Source: Candidatus Woykebacteria bacterium RBG_16_39_9b
Lineage (GTDB): Bacteria > Patescibacteriota > Microgenomatia > Woykebacterales > RBG-16-39-9b
Assembly (NCBI GenBank): GCA_001816695.1
Contig: MHCR01000014.1
Coordinates: forward strand, 6,907 to 18,868
Length of the DNA stretch: 11,962 nt
Direction: 5' to 3'
How positions within the stretch are numbered: the first letter of the stretch is position 1; each line of letters starts with the position of its first letter. Both the position numbers and the translations under genes were made by a program. The notes beneath the pieces were generated by a model. That model did not search any database. It worked only from the letters and a program-made list of their open reading frames with translations, and was not told where the DNA came from. This document shows positions 1 to 7,457 of this stretch, piece by piece.

Positions 1-208
1 CGGCTATTTCCTCTCGCTTTTTTGGAGAAAGAAGCTTTGAATCGTAGAGTTTAAAATCTAGCTTACAAAAGGGGTGAAATACAACTGCTGCAGCCACAAC
101 CGGACCAGCCCACGCTCCTCTACCAACCTCATCAATACCCGCTATAGTTGAAATTCCCAACTTCCAAAGACTTTCTTCCAGATTAAATTTGGCAGAACTT
201 GCCTTCAT
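1..208 (-). CDS. rnhB: Ribonuclease HII, N-terminal part (runs off the window)
   Basis: RNase HII cleaves the RNA strand of RNA/DNA hybrids and starts removal of single ribonucleotides built into DNA. The frame reads MKASSAKFNLEESLWK and continues for 69 codons to the window edge. The family's first catalytic motif is present as GIDEVGRG (residues 24-31, acidic pair D26/E27), followed by AGPVVAAAVV and by the conserved DSK at 56-58. The remaining catalytic acids lie outside the window. The ATG at 208-206 overlaps the rplS stop codon in an ATGA, so the two genes are probably translationally coupled. rplS next to rnhB is a common bacterial pairing. No clear Shine-Dalgarno site precedes this start. 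The identity is firm; only completeness is unknown. Confidence 0.95.
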   Translation of the reverse strand, partial: MKASSAKFNLEESLWKLGISTIAGIDEVGRGAWAGPVVAAAVVFHPFCKLDFKLYDSKLLSPKKREEIA

Positions 209-582
209 ACATTCATTGCTGCTTTGCCTATGCGACCTCTTAAATAATAGAGCTTAGCGCGTTTCATTTTACTTGGTTTTCTCATTTCAATACTGACAAT
301 AAATGGTGAGTTTAGAGGCCAGATTCTCTCAACACCAACGCCGCCACTGCCAATTTTGCGAATGGTAAATGTTTTGCTTTCCTTTGAACCGCCCATAGCA
401 ATAATTATTCCCTCAAAGCTTTGAATTCGTTCTCTGTTTCCTTCTTTAACTTTTGAGTTTACTCTCACCAAATCTCCCGGCTTTATACGAACTTCACTAA
501 TTTTGTTTTCTGAAGTTTTTACCGACGTTACAGGTTCAGTTTTGGAATTGGAACTATTTTTCTCTGCCTCATTTGTATTCAT
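205..582 (-). CDS. rplS: 50S ribosomal protein L19
   Basis: L19 is a large-subunit protein at the 30S/50S interface. The 125-residue product has the family core: IKPGDLVRV near residues 33-41, EGNRERIQSFEG at 47-58, FTIRK at 72-76, GVGVERIWPLNSP at 81-93, and the L19 signature KRAKLYYLRGR at 107-117. About 30 residues rich in Ser, Thr, Asn, Lys and Glu precede the core. They make the protein somewhat longer than a typical L19 of about 115 residues and are probably disordered. I chose the ATG at 582; an in-frame TTG at 588 would add two residues but falls where transcription should start. The gene sits directly behind its own near-consensus promoter and overlaps rnhB by 4 bases. Confidence 0.96.
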   Translation of the reverse strand: MNTNEAEKNSSNSKTEPVTSVKTSENKISEVRIKPGDLVRVNSKVKEGNRERIQSFEGIIIAMGGSKESKTFTIRKIGSGGVGVERIWPLNSPFIVSIEMRKPSKMKRAKLYYLRGRIGKAAMNV

Positions 583-594
583 AAGCAACGTCCA

Positions 595-623
595 ATTATA
601 AATAAGATGGATCCTCTAGTCAA
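595..623 (-). promoter_or_regulatory. Sigma-70-type promoter of rplS
   Basis: On the minus strand a -35 box TTGACT (623-618, 5 of 6 consensus) is separated by 17 bases from a perfect -10 box TATAAT (600-595). The rplS ATG begins 12 bases after the -10 box, so transcription should start about 6 to 9 bases before it. That leaves no room for a Shine-Dalgarno site. The -35 box begins 12 bases after the stop codon of the upstream membrane-protein gene. Confidence 0.85.
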
Positions 624-635
624 ATAGATATAAGT

Positions 636-890
636 TTACGAAAATACAGCAAATAAAATGATAAATATTATTAAACTGATGGCTAAATATTCTAGAACGG
701 TTGTAGATTTTACTTTCTTTTCTTCCCAATGATGCCACACACCGAATACGAAATAGAAAATTGAGTAAAACGAGATTAAAATTAGTCTGATATTTGTATT
801 CTTTAGCAAAATCAAGAGAGTTATTACGCCGACGAAAACCAGCGCTAAAAGGGCATATTGAACTGAGTGTTTAAGAAAATACTTTTCCAT
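636..890 (-). CDS. Small membrane protein of unknown function (84 aa)
   Basis: I do not recognise this gene with certainty. The product is very hydrophobic, with three likely membrane helices at about residues 11-29, 34-52 and 65-83. Between the second and third lies a short polar loop, WHHWEEKKVKSTTVLEYL (52-69), holding a His-His pair and several charges. The ATG at 890 follows the stop codon of the CAP-domain gene by 6 bases, so the two are probably co-transcribed and may act together at the envelope. No good Shine-Dalgarno site sits at the usual distance; a purine run AAAGGA is about 17 bases upstream. No terminator was seen after the stop codon. Length, hydrophobicity and spacing support a real gene, but the function is unknown. 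Confidence 0.75.
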   Translation of the reverse strand: MEKYFLKHSVQYALLALVFVGVITLLILLKNTNIRLILISFYSIFYFVFGVWHHWEEKKVKSTTVLEYLAISLIIFIILFAVFS

Positions 891-896
891 AGATTG

Positions 897-1913
897 TTAA
901 ATTACAAATCCTTTTGTTTGCAACACTAATACTAATATTAAAATTAATAACATAGAAGCATGAAGAAAAGAGTGCGAATTTTCTCTTATTCTCCTGTGTG
1001 CAAAGGCAATTATTGAATCTACAATGAAGATAGAAATCATCAACATCAAAATAGCCAGCGTTGCTTTCTGGGCATTATTTAAATTACTAACCGGGGCGAA
1101 AAGAGTTGAAAAACTTAATACACCAGTCTTATTTATCGGTTCAAGCGTCAAAGATACAGAATCCGTTTCTTTCGGTGTCACGGGGGTAAGCTTTTTGTTT
1201 ACCTCGTTATTATTTAGGTTTAAGTTATCTTTTATTGACACTGGTTTACCTGTTTCTTTAGGAGTTGTGGTTTTATTACCTACGCTAGTCCCTGCAACTG
1301 GTGTACCGGCAAGATACTCGACTGGTTTAGCCAAAAATTGAACTACTAAAGTTGTTTCTTCTCCCAAAAGCACCCCGTCAACAACTGCAACACCAATTTC
1401 ATTATATGCAGGGTTCAAAAGATTTTCCCTGTGACCGGCTTTTGAAGCCATCCAACCAGCCACAGTGCCAGAAGAAGTCTGAAAGTTCTTGGCCAGATTT
1501 TCCCCGGCAATGCTATATTTATATCCACTAATACTAAAGAAATGCCAAGGACTGGTACCGTCTGGTGCAAAATGCGCCCAATAATCATCTCTGAACATAT
1601 CAGATGCTTTCAACTGCGCGCCTTTATCTAAAATCGAACTTTCAGTTAGGGCAGGAATACCTCTCGTAGTTCTTTCCAAATTAGTCAATCTAATTACTTC
1701 GCTTACTGAAATATTCGTTGCATAACCCAAAAGACCTGGTTTCCCAATAATTAGGTTTGAATAAGATTGAATTGAAACTAATATTACAGCAAAAAACAAA
1801 AGCGATTGATGTCTTATCGCCCAAGGGTGATGGTTATTTTGATGGTGAGCTATTAAGAGTTTGGCTAAAAAATTCGGTACACCAAACCCTATGTATTTGG
1901 ACAGTATTCCCAT
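897..1913 (-). CDS. Membrane-anchored CAP/SCP-domain protein
   Basis: The 338-residue protein has a hydrophobic segment at about 38-56. A CAP/SCP (YkwD-like) domain follows at about 72-195, then a Thr/Pro/Asn-rich linker at about 200-280, and two further membrane helices at about 285-304 and 318-333. CAP hallmarks are visible: N78-E80 (LTNLER), H114 in YWAHFAPDG, E138 in AGENLA and H161 in AGHRENLL. H114, E138 and H161 fit the usual cavity residues of the fold. The linker contains the same five residues, TPKET, twice (217-221 and 246-250). The expected topology puts the CAP domain outside the cell, held at both ends. Bacterial CAP proteins are often linked to the cell surface, but the biochemical role here cannot be read from sequence. 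The start follows a perfect promoter, and the 84-residue membrane gene follows 6 bases after the stop. Confidence 0.9.
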   Translation of the reverse strand: MGILSKYIGFGVPNFLAKLLIAHHQNNHHPWAIRHQSLLFFAVILVSIQSYSNLIIGKPGLLGYATNISVSEVIRLTNLERTTRGIPALTESSILDKGAQLKASDMFRDDYWAHFAPDGTSPWHFFSISGYKYSIAGENLAKNFQTSSGTVAGWMASKAGHRENLLNPAYNEIGVAVVDGVLLGEETTLVVQFLAKPVEYLAGTPVAGTSVGNKTTTPKETGKPVSIKDNLNLNNNEVNKKLTPVTPKETDSVSLTLEPINKTGVLSFSTLFAPVSNLNNAQKATLAILMLMISIFIVDSIIAFAHRRIRENSHSFLHASMLLILILVLVLQTKGFVI

Positions 1914-1923
1914 AACATCATAG

Positions 1924-1953
1924 ATTATACTATAAGTTAGTATGACCTGTCAA
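1924..1953 (-). promoter_or_regulatory. Consensus sigma-70-type promoter of the CAP-protein gene
   Basis: The minus strand carries a perfect -35 box TTGACA (1953-1948), an 18-base spacer and a perfect -10 box TATAAT (1929-1924). The CAP gene's ATG begins 10 bases after the -10 box, giving a predicted leader of only about 3 to 5 bases and no Shine-Dalgarno site. The -35 box begins 2 bases after the polA stop codon, with no terminator hairpin between, so read-through from polA is also possible. Confidence 0.88.
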
Positions 1954-1955
1954 TT

Positions 1956-3755
1956 TTACTTTTCCCAACAATCTGAGATGTGAATATCAATTTTCACTGG
2001 TACTCTTCTCAATAACTTTTGGCCAGCTTCAATCATTTTATCTTCCACTATTTTAGACGCCTTCTTAACAATGTCTTTTCGCGCCTCCACGACAATTTCA
2101 TCATGTACTGTATGAACCAGATGAACATCTAATTTATGCTTTTTTATTTCGTTGTGAATCAAAATCAAAGCGTATTTTGTTATATCTGCACTTGTACCTT
2201 GAATTGGGGTATTTTTACCTTGTCTCTCTATAGCTGAGATCAGTCTTTGGTATTCTGGATCGGTTTTGTCAGGATTTGTAAACATTCTTTTTCTACCTCC
2301 CAAAGTCCTCACCTCTCCGGTTCTAACCGCTTCCCGCCCTATGTTATCTAACCACTGTTTTACTCTTTTGTATGTACTAAAATAAACATCTAAAAGTTTC
2401 CTCGCCTCTTCCACACTAATACCAATTTGATTTGCAAGCGACGCGGGACCCCGTCCGTACATTAAACCAAAGTTTATTGACTTAGCCGCAAAACGTTTTT
2501 CTTTCGTCACCTTACTGATTGGAATTTTAAACATTTGACTCGCCGTCAGCGTATGAAGATCGACATCTTTTTCGAAAGCCTGCAAAAATTCTGTATCACC
2601 ACTAACTTCAGCCATTATTCTTAATTCGATCTGAGAATAATCCGCAGTGATTAATTTATAACCACTTCTAGCGATGAAACAACTGCGAAACCCACTATCG
2701 GCAGGAATTTGTTGTAAATTAGGATTATTACAAGCAAACCTACCTGTATCTGCCCCCAGTTGAATAAAATCTGGGTGAAGTCTACCGGTTTTGGGATTTA
2801 TCTTCTCCAATATGGATTCGCCAAAAGCTGTAATCATTTTTTCGTAAGCGCGATATTCTAGGAGTTTTTTGGCAATAGAGTGGTTGGATTTTTGTAGAGT
2901 TGCCTCACTCGTATTTGGTAGATCCACTCCAAGCTTTCTGAAAGCGACTAACAACTGGATTGGGCTGTCCAAATTAATCGTGTCTGCCTCATTTCCAAAA
3001 AGATCAACTTGAGAGAACGGCGAGAGGTGTCTTAAATCTTTTTGGATCTCGGCATTTAACTTGTCCCTTTTTTCTTGTAATTCATTTATATGAGTCCTCC
3101 ATCTATCTTCATCTATCAAAGAGCCGTGAAGTTCCATATCAGCTACAACAGGCACTAAAGAAAATTCCAGTTTAGCTGTTTCAATAAGATTTTCTTCTTG
3201 AAGAGTCTTAAATTGTTTCCGAAAGATTTCGTGAAGAACAAGTACGTCCCCCGCTGCATAATCCAATTGCTCTTTTGTAAATTCACCCCTAGCAGCTGTT
3301 CCATGAGGATCAGTAAATGTTTCCCTTGTTGATTTTTCCATTTTTACCCCTAGATACTTTTCGGCTATTGTTTTTAGGGAAATCTCCCGAGAAATACCAC
3401 AGGTAATAATTCTTTCAGCTAGCATTGTGTCAAACACAGAACCTAGTTGTATTTCAGCCTGGACCTTCAAAAGTTCATAATCAAATTTAGCGTTTTGAAC
3501 AATTTTTAATGGACGGGTTGACTCCAAAATATGTTTCAACAAAGATAAGTCCACTTTTGCACAGTCAATCACCCAAGCTTTCTTCGTGGTGGCTAATTGA
3601 AGTAAAAGAAGTTTGGCGGAAAATGGATCGAATCTGCTTCCTTCCGTATCAATAGCAATGGCAGACTCATTCTCAAGCTCTGGAATTATTTCCCTTAGCT
3701 TTTCAGTATTTTCTATAACTTTATAATTTAGATCAGTAAGTGTTTCTGCAATCAT
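1956..3755 (-). CDS. polA: DNA polymerase I, Klenow-like (3'-5' exonuclease plus polymerase)
   Basis: This family A DNA polymerase has 599 residues. Residues 30-185 form a DEDDy proofreading exonuclease, with D36 and E38 in AIDTEG, D92 in NAKFDYELL, and Y166/D170 in YAAGD. The polymerase part shows motif A DYSQIELRI (372-380), motif B within KRFAAKSINFGLMYG (420-434), and motif C VHDEI (550-554). All expected catalytic residues seem present, so both activities are predicted. The N-terminal 5' nuclease domain of E. coli-type PolA (about 900 residues) is absent, leaving a Klenow-fragment-like enzyme; Okazaki primer removal would need another nuclease. F429 sits where many PolA enzymes have the Phe that lowers dideoxynucleotide use. 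The ATG overlaps the gatB stop in an ATGA, with a purine-rich AGAGAAG just upstream, so translation is probably coupled to gatB. Confidence 0.96.
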   Translation of the reverse strand: MIAETLTDLNYKVIENTEKLREIIPELENESAIAIDTEGSRFDPFSAKLLLLQLATTKKAWVIDCAKVDLSLLKHILESTRPLKIVQNAKFDYELLKVQAEIQLGSVFDTMLAERIITCGISREISLKTIAEKYLGVKMEKSTRETFTDPHGTAARGEFTKEQLDYAAGDVLVLHEIFRKQFKTLQEENLIETAKLEFSLVPVVADMELHGSLIDEDRWRTHINELQEKRDKLNAEIQKDLRHLSPFSQVDLFGNEADTINLDSPIQLLVAFRKLGVDLPNTSEATLQKSNHSIAKKLLEYRAYEKMITAFGESILEKINPKTGRLHPDFIQLGADTGRFACNNPNLQQIPADSGFRSCFIARSGYKLITADYSQIELRIMAEVSGDTEFLQAFEKDVDLHTLTASQMFKIPISKVTKEKRFAAKSINFGLMYGRGPASLANQIGISVEEARKLLDVYFSTYKRVKQWLDNIGREAVRTGEVRTLGGRKRMFTNPDKTDPEYQRLISAIERQGKNTPIQGTSADITKYALILIHNEIKKHKLDVHLVHTVHDEIVVEARKDIVKKASKIVEDKMIEAGQKLLRRVPVKIDIHISDCWEK

Positions 3756-5218
3756 TTAAGATTCTTCTCTAAACTTTGCCGGACTAAAAATGGGTCAGCT
3801 TTTCCGGCTGTTCTTCTCATTACTTGACCTATTAAATACGATAAAGAGGCTTGCTTACCTTTTTTATAGTCGTCAACCGCTTCTTGATTTTCTTTTAATA
3901 TTGATACTACCAAATTATTAATGGTTTCTCTATCAATAATCTTCCCTAGGTTTTTTTCTGATATGATTTTTGTTGGTTTATTTCCCGTCGAGAACATTTC
4001 CGCAAAAACCTCTTTAGCAGTTTGGTTTGAAACCTCACCTTTATCTATTAGGGTCAATAATTCGGCTAAAGAAGCTGGTTGTAAATTTATTTCATCGATA
4101 CTTTTTAGCTGTTCATTCAACAACCTCCGCAGTTCCCCAATTACCCAATTAGCAATGGTTTTCGCCTTTTCTGTAGCTATCTCTTTTGTTTGATTCTTAG
4201 AAATTTCTAAATAGTCTTTCAATGCTAACTCAAACCAATCCGCTGTTTTTTTGTCCTCAGTCAACACCTCGGCATCGTTATCCGACAAAGAGAGCTGCTC
4301 CTTAAATCGATTCTTCCTTGAATCCGGAAGTTCCGGAATCTCTAATTTGAGTTTGGCCATAGTTTCTTTTGAAAATACTAATGGTGGCAAATCCGGTTCC
4401 GGAAAATAACGATAATCTGGGGACGTTTCCTTTGTCCTTTGCGAAACTGTTTCGCCTTTTGTCTCTACCCACCCACGTGTTTCTTGCATTAATTTACCAC
4501 CAGCCTCTAGTATTCTTATTTGACGAGCTGCCTCATAAACTAAAGCTTTTTCCAAGAATCTAAATGAATTAATGTTTTTTACCTCAACTTTAACGCCGTA
4601 ATTTTTTTGTCCTTTTGGTTTGACCGATATGTTTGCGTCAAATCTCATACCGGCCTTCTCCATATCTGCATCCGAAACATCTAAATAACGCATAATTTGG
4701 TGTAGTTTTTTGGCATATGCTTTAGCTTCGGCAGGGCTTTCGATATCTGGTTCGGAAACAACTTCCATTAGGGGGACTCCGCTTCGATTAAAATCGATTA
4801 AACTTACTTTTTGTTTGTTAAGAGCGGCATGAATCAACTTTCCCGTATCTTCTTCTAAATGAGCCCTATTTATCCGTATTTTTTTATTTCCTACAAAGAT
4901 CCAGCCGTTTTGAGCAATTGGAAGATCATACTGTGATATCTGAAATCCTTTTGGCAAGTCCGGATAAAAATAGTTTTTACGATCGAACCGACTTCTTGCA
5001 TTTATGGAACAGTTTAATGCAAGTCCAATTTTTAAAGCCGACTCTAAGGCTTTTTTATTTGGCACCGGTAGCGCTCCAGGCAACCCAAGGCATACCGGAC
5101 AAGTATGAGAATTGGGTGAAGTACCAAAATAACTTGCACTATTTGTGCAAAACATTTTAGTAACACTTTTTAACTGGACGTGAACCTCAAGGCCAATTAC
5201 AATATCGTATTCTCTCAT
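3752..5218 (-). CDS. gatB: Asp/Glu-tRNA amidotransferase subunit B
   Basis: GatB is the tRNA-binding and kinase subunit of the GatCAB complex, which converts Glu-tRNA(Gln) and/or Asp-tRNA(Asn) to the amidated forms. The 488-residue product opens with the family's YDIVIGLEVHVQL and a Cys-rich region (C24, C40, C43, the last two in a CPVC motif) that fits its zinc site. It continues with PDLPKGFQISQYDLP, NRSGVPLMEVVSEPDI and DANISVKP. The C-terminal part fits the helical and YqeY-like tail. I chose the ATG at 5218, which gives the standard N terminus, over an in-frame TTG at 5230. A GGGG run lies about 5 bases before this ATG, and the nuclease gene's stop ends one base before it. The 3' end overlaps polA by 4 bases. 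Confidence 0.97.
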   Translation of the reverse strand: MREYDIVIGLEVHVQLKSVTKMFCTNSASYFGTSPNSHTCPVCLGLPGALPVPNKKALESALKIGLALNCSINARSRFDRKNYFYPDLPKGFQISQYDLPIAQNGWIFVGNKKIRINRAHLEEDTGKLIHAALNKQKVSLIDFNRSGVPLMEVVSEPDIESPAEAKAYAKKLHQIMRYLDVSDADMEKAGMRFDANISVKPKGQKNYGVKVEVKNINSFRFLEKALVYEAARQIRILEAGGKLMQETRGWVETKGETVSQRTKETSPDYRYFPEPDLPPLVFSKETMAKLKLEIPELPDSRKNRFKEQLSLSDNDAEVLTEDKKTADWFELALKDYLEISKNQTKEIATEKAKTIANWVIGELRRLLNEQLKSIDEINLQPASLAELLTLIDKGEVSNQTAKEVFAEMFSTGNKPTKIISEKNLGKIIDRETINNLVVSILKENQEAVDDYKKGKQASLSYLIGQVMRRTAGKADPFLVRQSLEKNLK

Positions 5219-5219
5219 T

Positions 5220-5750
5220 TCAAACCCCAAGTAGCTTCTGCCACCAATTTTTTTTCGGGGGGCGAAAGTAATTTCTTTTGATTTTCGTCAAACTGTCTGC
5301 CCGTTCCATAAGTTTCTCTTCCGGATCAATTTCCCATCTTATTTGTTGTAATTTACGAACATCTTCTTCATAACCGTTCTTGCTTGCATACTTTTTCCCA
5401 TCCTCTGACATTCTTTTAAGTATATTTTTTACTCTGAGGCGGTCCAAATCTAATATATTAATCGCATACAGTTTAAGTCCCTTTTCCTCTATTAATCGTC
5501 GCTTTTTTGTATCTAAATTCAGTTGCCTTTGAAAATCGTCAGCAGATTTGTGCATTCCTGGGACGATTCTTGAGTGCTGATCCCCTTGAAACTCGACCGC
5601 AATTCCCAAAGTAGGATACAGGCGATCTATTTCCAAACCTTCTAACCAACTAGGCCGTACGTTATCTAATCTCTTAAACTTTTTAAAAAATTGATCCAAA
5701 ATTTCTTTAGCTAGCAGTTCGCTGTGAGATATTCCAGCACCTTTACTCAT
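5220..5750 (-). CDS. Putative PD-(D/E)XK-type nuclease (DUF559/Vsr-like) in the gat operon
   Basis: I do not know a name for this 176-residue protein, but its N-terminal 105 residues have the layout of small Vsr/DUF559-like endonucleases. A first helix carries E11 in SHSELLAKEIL. Then come D42 in LEIDRLYP, E53 with G56 and H59 in AVEFQGDQHS, and D80 with K82/K83 in LDTKKRRLIEEKGLKLYAI. The usual pattern is an acidic residue, a hydrophobic strand ending in E-x-x-G-x-x-H, then D-x-x-K/R and a strand after a Gly. Residues 106-176 are charged and basic, ending KNWWQKLLGV, and match nothing I know. The ATG at 5750 overlaps the gatA stop in an ATGA, with AAGGA about 10 bases upstream, and gatB starts one base after the stop. 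A longer reading from 5828 would lie inside gatA and is unlikely. The fold is inferred from motifs; the substrate is unknown. Confidence 0.75.
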   Translation of the reverse strand: MSKGAGISHSELLAKEILDQFFKKFKRLDNVRPSWLEGLEIDRLYPTLGIAVEFQGDQHSRIVPGMHKSADDFQRQLNLDTKKRRLIEEKGLKLYAINILDLDRLRVKNILKRMSEDGKKYASKNGYEEDVRKLQQIRWEIDPEEKLMERADSLTKIKRNYFRPPKKNWWQKLLGV

Positions 5751-7153
5751 AGGTTTGGTTTCCTTGTATACCATTCTTGTGATTGTTCGTAGGCATATGC
5801 AACTTGGAAAATTGTTTCTTCTTGCCAATAATTAGCCATAATTTGCAGACCGACTGGTACTCCTTTTATAAACCCACAAGGAAGCGAAATTGCTGGTATT
5901 CCAGCCAAATTGGCCGACACGGTTAAAATATCCGCCAAATACATTGCGAGTGGATTATCAATTTTCTCGCCTATCTTGAAGGCAGTTGTTGGGGCGGTGG
6001 GACCAACAATACAGTCGATTTTTTTAAATGCATTGGAAAATTCCTCTCTTATCAAAGTCCTTACTTTTGCAGCCTTAAGATAATAAGCATCATAATATCC
6101 CGAAGAAAGAGCATAGGTACCTAGCATTAATCTTCTTTTTACTTCAGCACCAAATTTATCCCTAGTTTTTCCATAACGAATTCCATCATATCTAGCTAGA
6201 TTTGCGCTCACCTCACTTGGCATAATCAGATAATAAACTGAAATTGCTTCTTTGCTTCTTGGTAAGCTAATGTCGACTATTTTTGCCCCAAGATTTTCCA
6301 AAACCTTTACTGCTATTAGTATTGTTTCCTTTACATCCTTACTAATACCCTCACCGAAAAATTCTTTTGGCAAACCAATTTTTAACCCTTTTACACTCTT
6401 TCCCAAAACTTTTGTGTAATCTGGAACTTTATTGACAGCTGACGTCGCGTCTTTTGAATCAAAACCACTAATGATGTTTAGCAAAATCGCCGAATCTTCA
6501 ACTGTTTTAGTTATAGGCCCGATTTGATCTAAAGAAGATGCCATGGCAATGAGACCGTAGCGTGAAACCCTTCCATAAGTGGGTTTTAACCCTACAACAC
6601 CGCAAAAAGAAGCAGGTTGACGCACACTCCCTCCTGTGTCAGATCCAAGTGAATATATACACATACCAGCCGCTACAGAAGCCGCAGAACCACCGGATGA
6701 TCCCCCAGGTACTCTTGATTCATCCCAGGGGTTTTTTGTTATTTTATAAGCAGAGTTTTCTGTTGAGGCTCCCATAGCAAATTCGTCCATATTGGTTTTA
6801 CCAACCAACACCAAACCATTATCAAGAAGTTTTTCGGCTGCAGTCGCCGAATATGGGGGATTAAAATTCTCTAGTATTTTCGACCCTGCTGTAGTAACCA
6901 CATCTTTTGTGACGAGAACATCTTTCAGAGAAGCTGGAACTCCGGAGATCATACTTATTGATTGCCCGTTCGCCAAAAGATCATCAACTTTTTTGGCTTG
7001 ATTAATGGCCAAGTCTTCCGTTATTCTAATGAAACCGTTAATTTTTGGTTCCATTTCTTTAATCCGTTTTAAAATCTCCCTGGTCAATTCCTGAGCTGAA
7101 ATGTTTTTTGAAACCAAATCTTTGTGAGAGGTCTTGATGGTTAAATCTTTCAA
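5747..7153 (-). CDS. gatA: Glu-tRNA(Gln)/Asp-tRNA(Asn) amidotransferase subunit A
   Basis: GatA is the glutaminase subunit that releases ammonia for GatB. It belongs to the amidase-signature family, and its Ser-cisSer-Lys triad is visible: K77 in ASLKDVLVTKD, S152 in PGGSSGGSAA and S176 in SDTGGSVRQP. The downstream CGVVGLKPTYGRVSRYGLI and SSLDQIGPIT are also typical. I chose the TTG at 7153: it lies one base after the gatC stop, has GGAG 10 bases upstream, and gives KDLTIKTSHKDLVSKNISA, a normal GatA N terminus of 468 residues in total. An in-frame ATG at 7228 would add 25 residues that overlap the gatC coding region and look unlike GatA. The 3' end overlaps the nuclease gene by 4 bases. Confidence 0.96.
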   Translation of the reverse strand: MKDLTIKTSHKDLVSKNISAQELTREILKRIKEMEPKINGFIRITEDLAINQAKKVDDLLANGQSISMISGVPASLKDVLVTKDVVTTAGSKILENFNPPYSATAAEKLLDNGLVLVGKTNMDEFAMGASTENSAYKITKNPWDESRVPGGSSGGSAASVAAGMCIYSLGSDTGGSVRQPASFCGVVGLKPTYGRVSRYGLIAMASSLDQIGPITKTVEDSAILLNIISGFDSKDATSAVNKVPDYTKVLGKSVKGLKIGLPKEFFGEGISKDVKETILIAVKVLENLGAKIVDISLPRSKEAISVYYLIMPSEVSANLARYDGIRYGKTRDKFGAEVKRRLMLGTYALSSGYYDAYYLKAAKVRTLIREEFSNAFKKIDCIVGPTAPTTAFKIGEKIDNPLAMYLADILTVSANLAGIPAISLPCGFIKGVPVGLQIMANYWQEETIFQVAYAYEQSQEWYTRKPNL

Positions 7154-7154
7154 T

Positions 7155-7457
7155 TTATTTATTCTCCAAAATTGCAGGCACCTTAAAAAAATCGTTGTAT
7201 GTGGAAGAAGCGTTTTTGATGGCTTCATCTGCTTTTAGACCAGGTTCCGGTTCGTCACTTCTAGCCTCAATACTTAGTCCAAGAACATGAGCTGTTGGTT
7301 CAACATTTTTTGTATTAACGCCCTGTAACAAAGATATATTGTAATCAATAACTTCGGAGAGTTGTTTTGCATATTTTTTTACCTCACTTGTCCCCAACGG
7401 AAGGTTTGCTAGCTTTGCTATATGTTTTACTTCCTCTGGTGTAATTTTGTTTTTCAT
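7155..7457 (-). CDS. gatC: Asp/Glu-tRNA amidotransferase subunit C
   Basis: GatC is the small subunit that wraps around and stabilises the GatA-GatB complex. The 100-residue length is normal. The N terminus MKNKITPEEVKHIAKLANL matches the family's start, followed by YAKQLSEVIDYNISLLQGVNT with the usual central helix. The C-terminal FFKVPAILENK matches the conserved F-x-VP ending. The ATG at 7457 overlaps the htpX stop in an ATGA, and AAGGTG about 8 bases upstream can serve as Shine-Dalgarno site. gatA starts one base after the stop. The order gatC-gatA-gatB is standard apart from the extra gene between gatA and gatB. Confidence 0.95.
   Translation of the reverse strand: MKNKITPEEVKHIAKLANLPLGTSEVKKYAKQLSEVIDYNISLLQGVNTKNVEPTAHVLGLSIEARSDEPEPGLKADEAIKNASSTYNDFFKVPAILENK

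Noticed and set aside
1024..1341. 105-codon plus-strand reading frame
   Set aside because: It is antisense to the linker and C-terminal helix of the CAP gene and has no promoter or ribosome site.
5751..5828. N-terminal extension of the nuclease gene from 5828
   Set aside because: It lies within the gatA 3' end, and the ATG at 5750 forms the same ATGA overlap seen at four other junctions.
7154..7228. N-terminal extension of gatA from the ATG at 7228
   Set aside because: The 25 extra residues overlap gatC coding sequence and do not look like GatA; the TTG at 7153 has a Shine-Dalgarno site and gives the standard N terminus.
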